Shown piece by piece: positions 5,702 to 6,031 of a stretch of DNA of 6,031 nucleotides. Each line of letters opens with the position of its first letter. Within the stretch, counting starts at the first letter, position 1. Source of the DNA: Flavobacteriales bacterium (lineage in GTDB: Bacteria > Bacteroidota > Bacteroidia > Flavobacteriales > UBA7312). The position numbers and the translations under genes are program-made. Location of the stretch: NCBI GenBank assembly GCA_002862585.1, contig PKDP01000109.1, forward strand, positions 1-6,031. The letters run 5' to 3'. The notes under the pieces were generated by a model, which saw nothing but the letters and a program-made list of their open reading frames with translations, was not told where the DNA came from and did not search any database.

Positions 5702-6031
5702 CTACATACAATACAATTGATTAAACAATATCATTAAACGTCTTAAAAACATATCTTTATAAAATACATACATATAGGTTGCAACACCAAAAATTCTAGA
5801 AACAATACAAAACGATCAAGAAGAAGGCGATTGGCGCAAGGCATTAGAATCTTTAAGTAAGAGCGGCCACCTTCCCACAACAGCCCGGCAAGTATGGACG
5901 GTAGCAACATGTAGTTCTTTTATAGATGAATTTTTATTCCCGTGGCCTGATACACATACATCAGCATTAGCAAGGTTGTTTGTTGTTGTAAATGGTTTGA
6001 ATAGCTAAATCAATGCCAAACCTTTATATTT
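5702..6031. other. right-end segment of different composition, no complete gene
   Basis: These 330 bases contain no complete recognisable gene. By hand count, 5701-5760 has 12 G/C in 60, while 5821-5880 has 29 in 60 and 5881-5940 has 24 in 60, against about 21 in 60 for the adjoining barrel fragment (5401-5460). There is no ATG on the plus strand between 5705 and 5780. The main coding-like signal is the start-less plus-strand frame 5778-6008. On the minus strand a 55-codon frame (5743-5910) looks like its shadow. No terminal inverted repeats, transposase motifs, tRNA or rRNA fragments were seen. Confidence 0.5.
5778..6008 (+). CDS. unrecognised open frame without a start (possible gene fragment)
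   Basis: A 76-codon frame runs from just after a TAG (5775-5777) to TAA (6006-6008). It contains no ATG, GTG or TTG placed to give a sizeable protein, so as it stands it could only be a fragment. The translation has a soluble-protein look: a charged amphipathic helix (KILETIQNDQEEGDWRKALE), a polar turn (SKSGHLPTTARQ), then a hydrophobic helix (ALARLFVVVNGLN), with four Trp/Pro-rich positions between. I do not recognise a family. The helical GDWRKALESL piece loosely recalls helical-repeat proteins, but that is too little for a call. It is GC-richer than its surroundings. It may be a decayed gene, part of an inserted element, or DNA from another source joined at the contig end. Confidence 0.25.
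   Translation, partial: VATPKILETIQNDQEEGDWRKALESLSKSGHLPTTARQVWTVATCSSFIDEFLFPWPDTHTSALARLFVVVNGLNS

Noticed and set aside
5743..5910. 55-codon minus-strand frame with an ATG at 5910
   Set aside because: Its translation is a Leu/Cys/Ile-rich string with no domain features, and it lies opposite the more protein-like plus-strand frame; probably a shadow.
5947..5964. Inverted repeat CTGAT...ATCAG as a recombination site or hairpin
   Set aside because: Only five base pairs with an 8-base spacer; no flanking conserved boxes of an integron attC or transposon end.
5702..6031. Insertion sequence as the cause of the break near 5700
   Set aside because: No transposase motif, terminal inverted repeat or target duplication can be seen in the available 330 bases; an insertion remains possible but is not supported directly.

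Overview
The window looks like chromosomal housekeeping DNA from a member of the Bacteroidota, most likely a Flavobacteriales-type lineage. The evidence is AT-rich DNA, the absence of clear Shine-Dalgarno sequences ahead of the starts, several matches to the Bacteroidota -7 element TAnnTTTG, a long-form IspH, and above all a PorQ-type gene of the type IX secretion system (T9SS), which is confined to this phylum. I cannot name a genus from the sequence.

Layout. Positions 1-83 hold only the tail of whatever lies upstream. Two plus-strand genes follow: fmt (initiator Met-tRNA formyltransferase, 67-1011) and a TrmH-type tRNA 2'-O-methyltransferase (1011-1685), joined by a TAATG stop/start overlap. 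pdxH (pyridoxamine 5'-phosphate oxidase, 1674-2306, minus) converges on trmH with a 12-base overlap. A 60-base divergent intergenic region carries back-to-back candidate -7 elements and a perfect 7-bp inverted repeat. ispH (last step of the MEP isoprenoid pathway, 2367-3593, plus) follows and converges on cmk (cytidylate kinase, 3580-4257, minus) with a 14-base overlap. cmk lies downstream of porQ (4254-5273, minus) with an ATGA overlap, so porQ-cmk reads as one transcript. The porQ promoter region sits just behind a good intrinsic terminator (about 5330-5356) that ends the next minus-strand gene.

That next gene (5384-5701, minus) is only the C-terminal ~105 residues of an outer-membrane beta-barrel protein. 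Its frame hits a stop at 5702-5704 with no start codon or signal peptide. From there to 6031 the sequence changes character: about 70 very AT-rich bases, then a locally GC-richer stretch with a 76-codon plus-strand open frame that has no usable start and that I do not recognise. This is either a real breakpoint (insertion or rearrangement that truncated the barrel gene) or a chimeric contig end.

Most of the genes serve unrelated core jobs (translation initiation, tRNA modification, vitamin B6, isoprenoids, pyrimidine nucleotides). The link of biological interest is porQ, a secretion-machine gene, co-transcribed with cmk. I found no CRISPR array, complete insertion sequence, tRNA or rRNA. Apart from the right end, the window is ordinary and I see no convincing new system.
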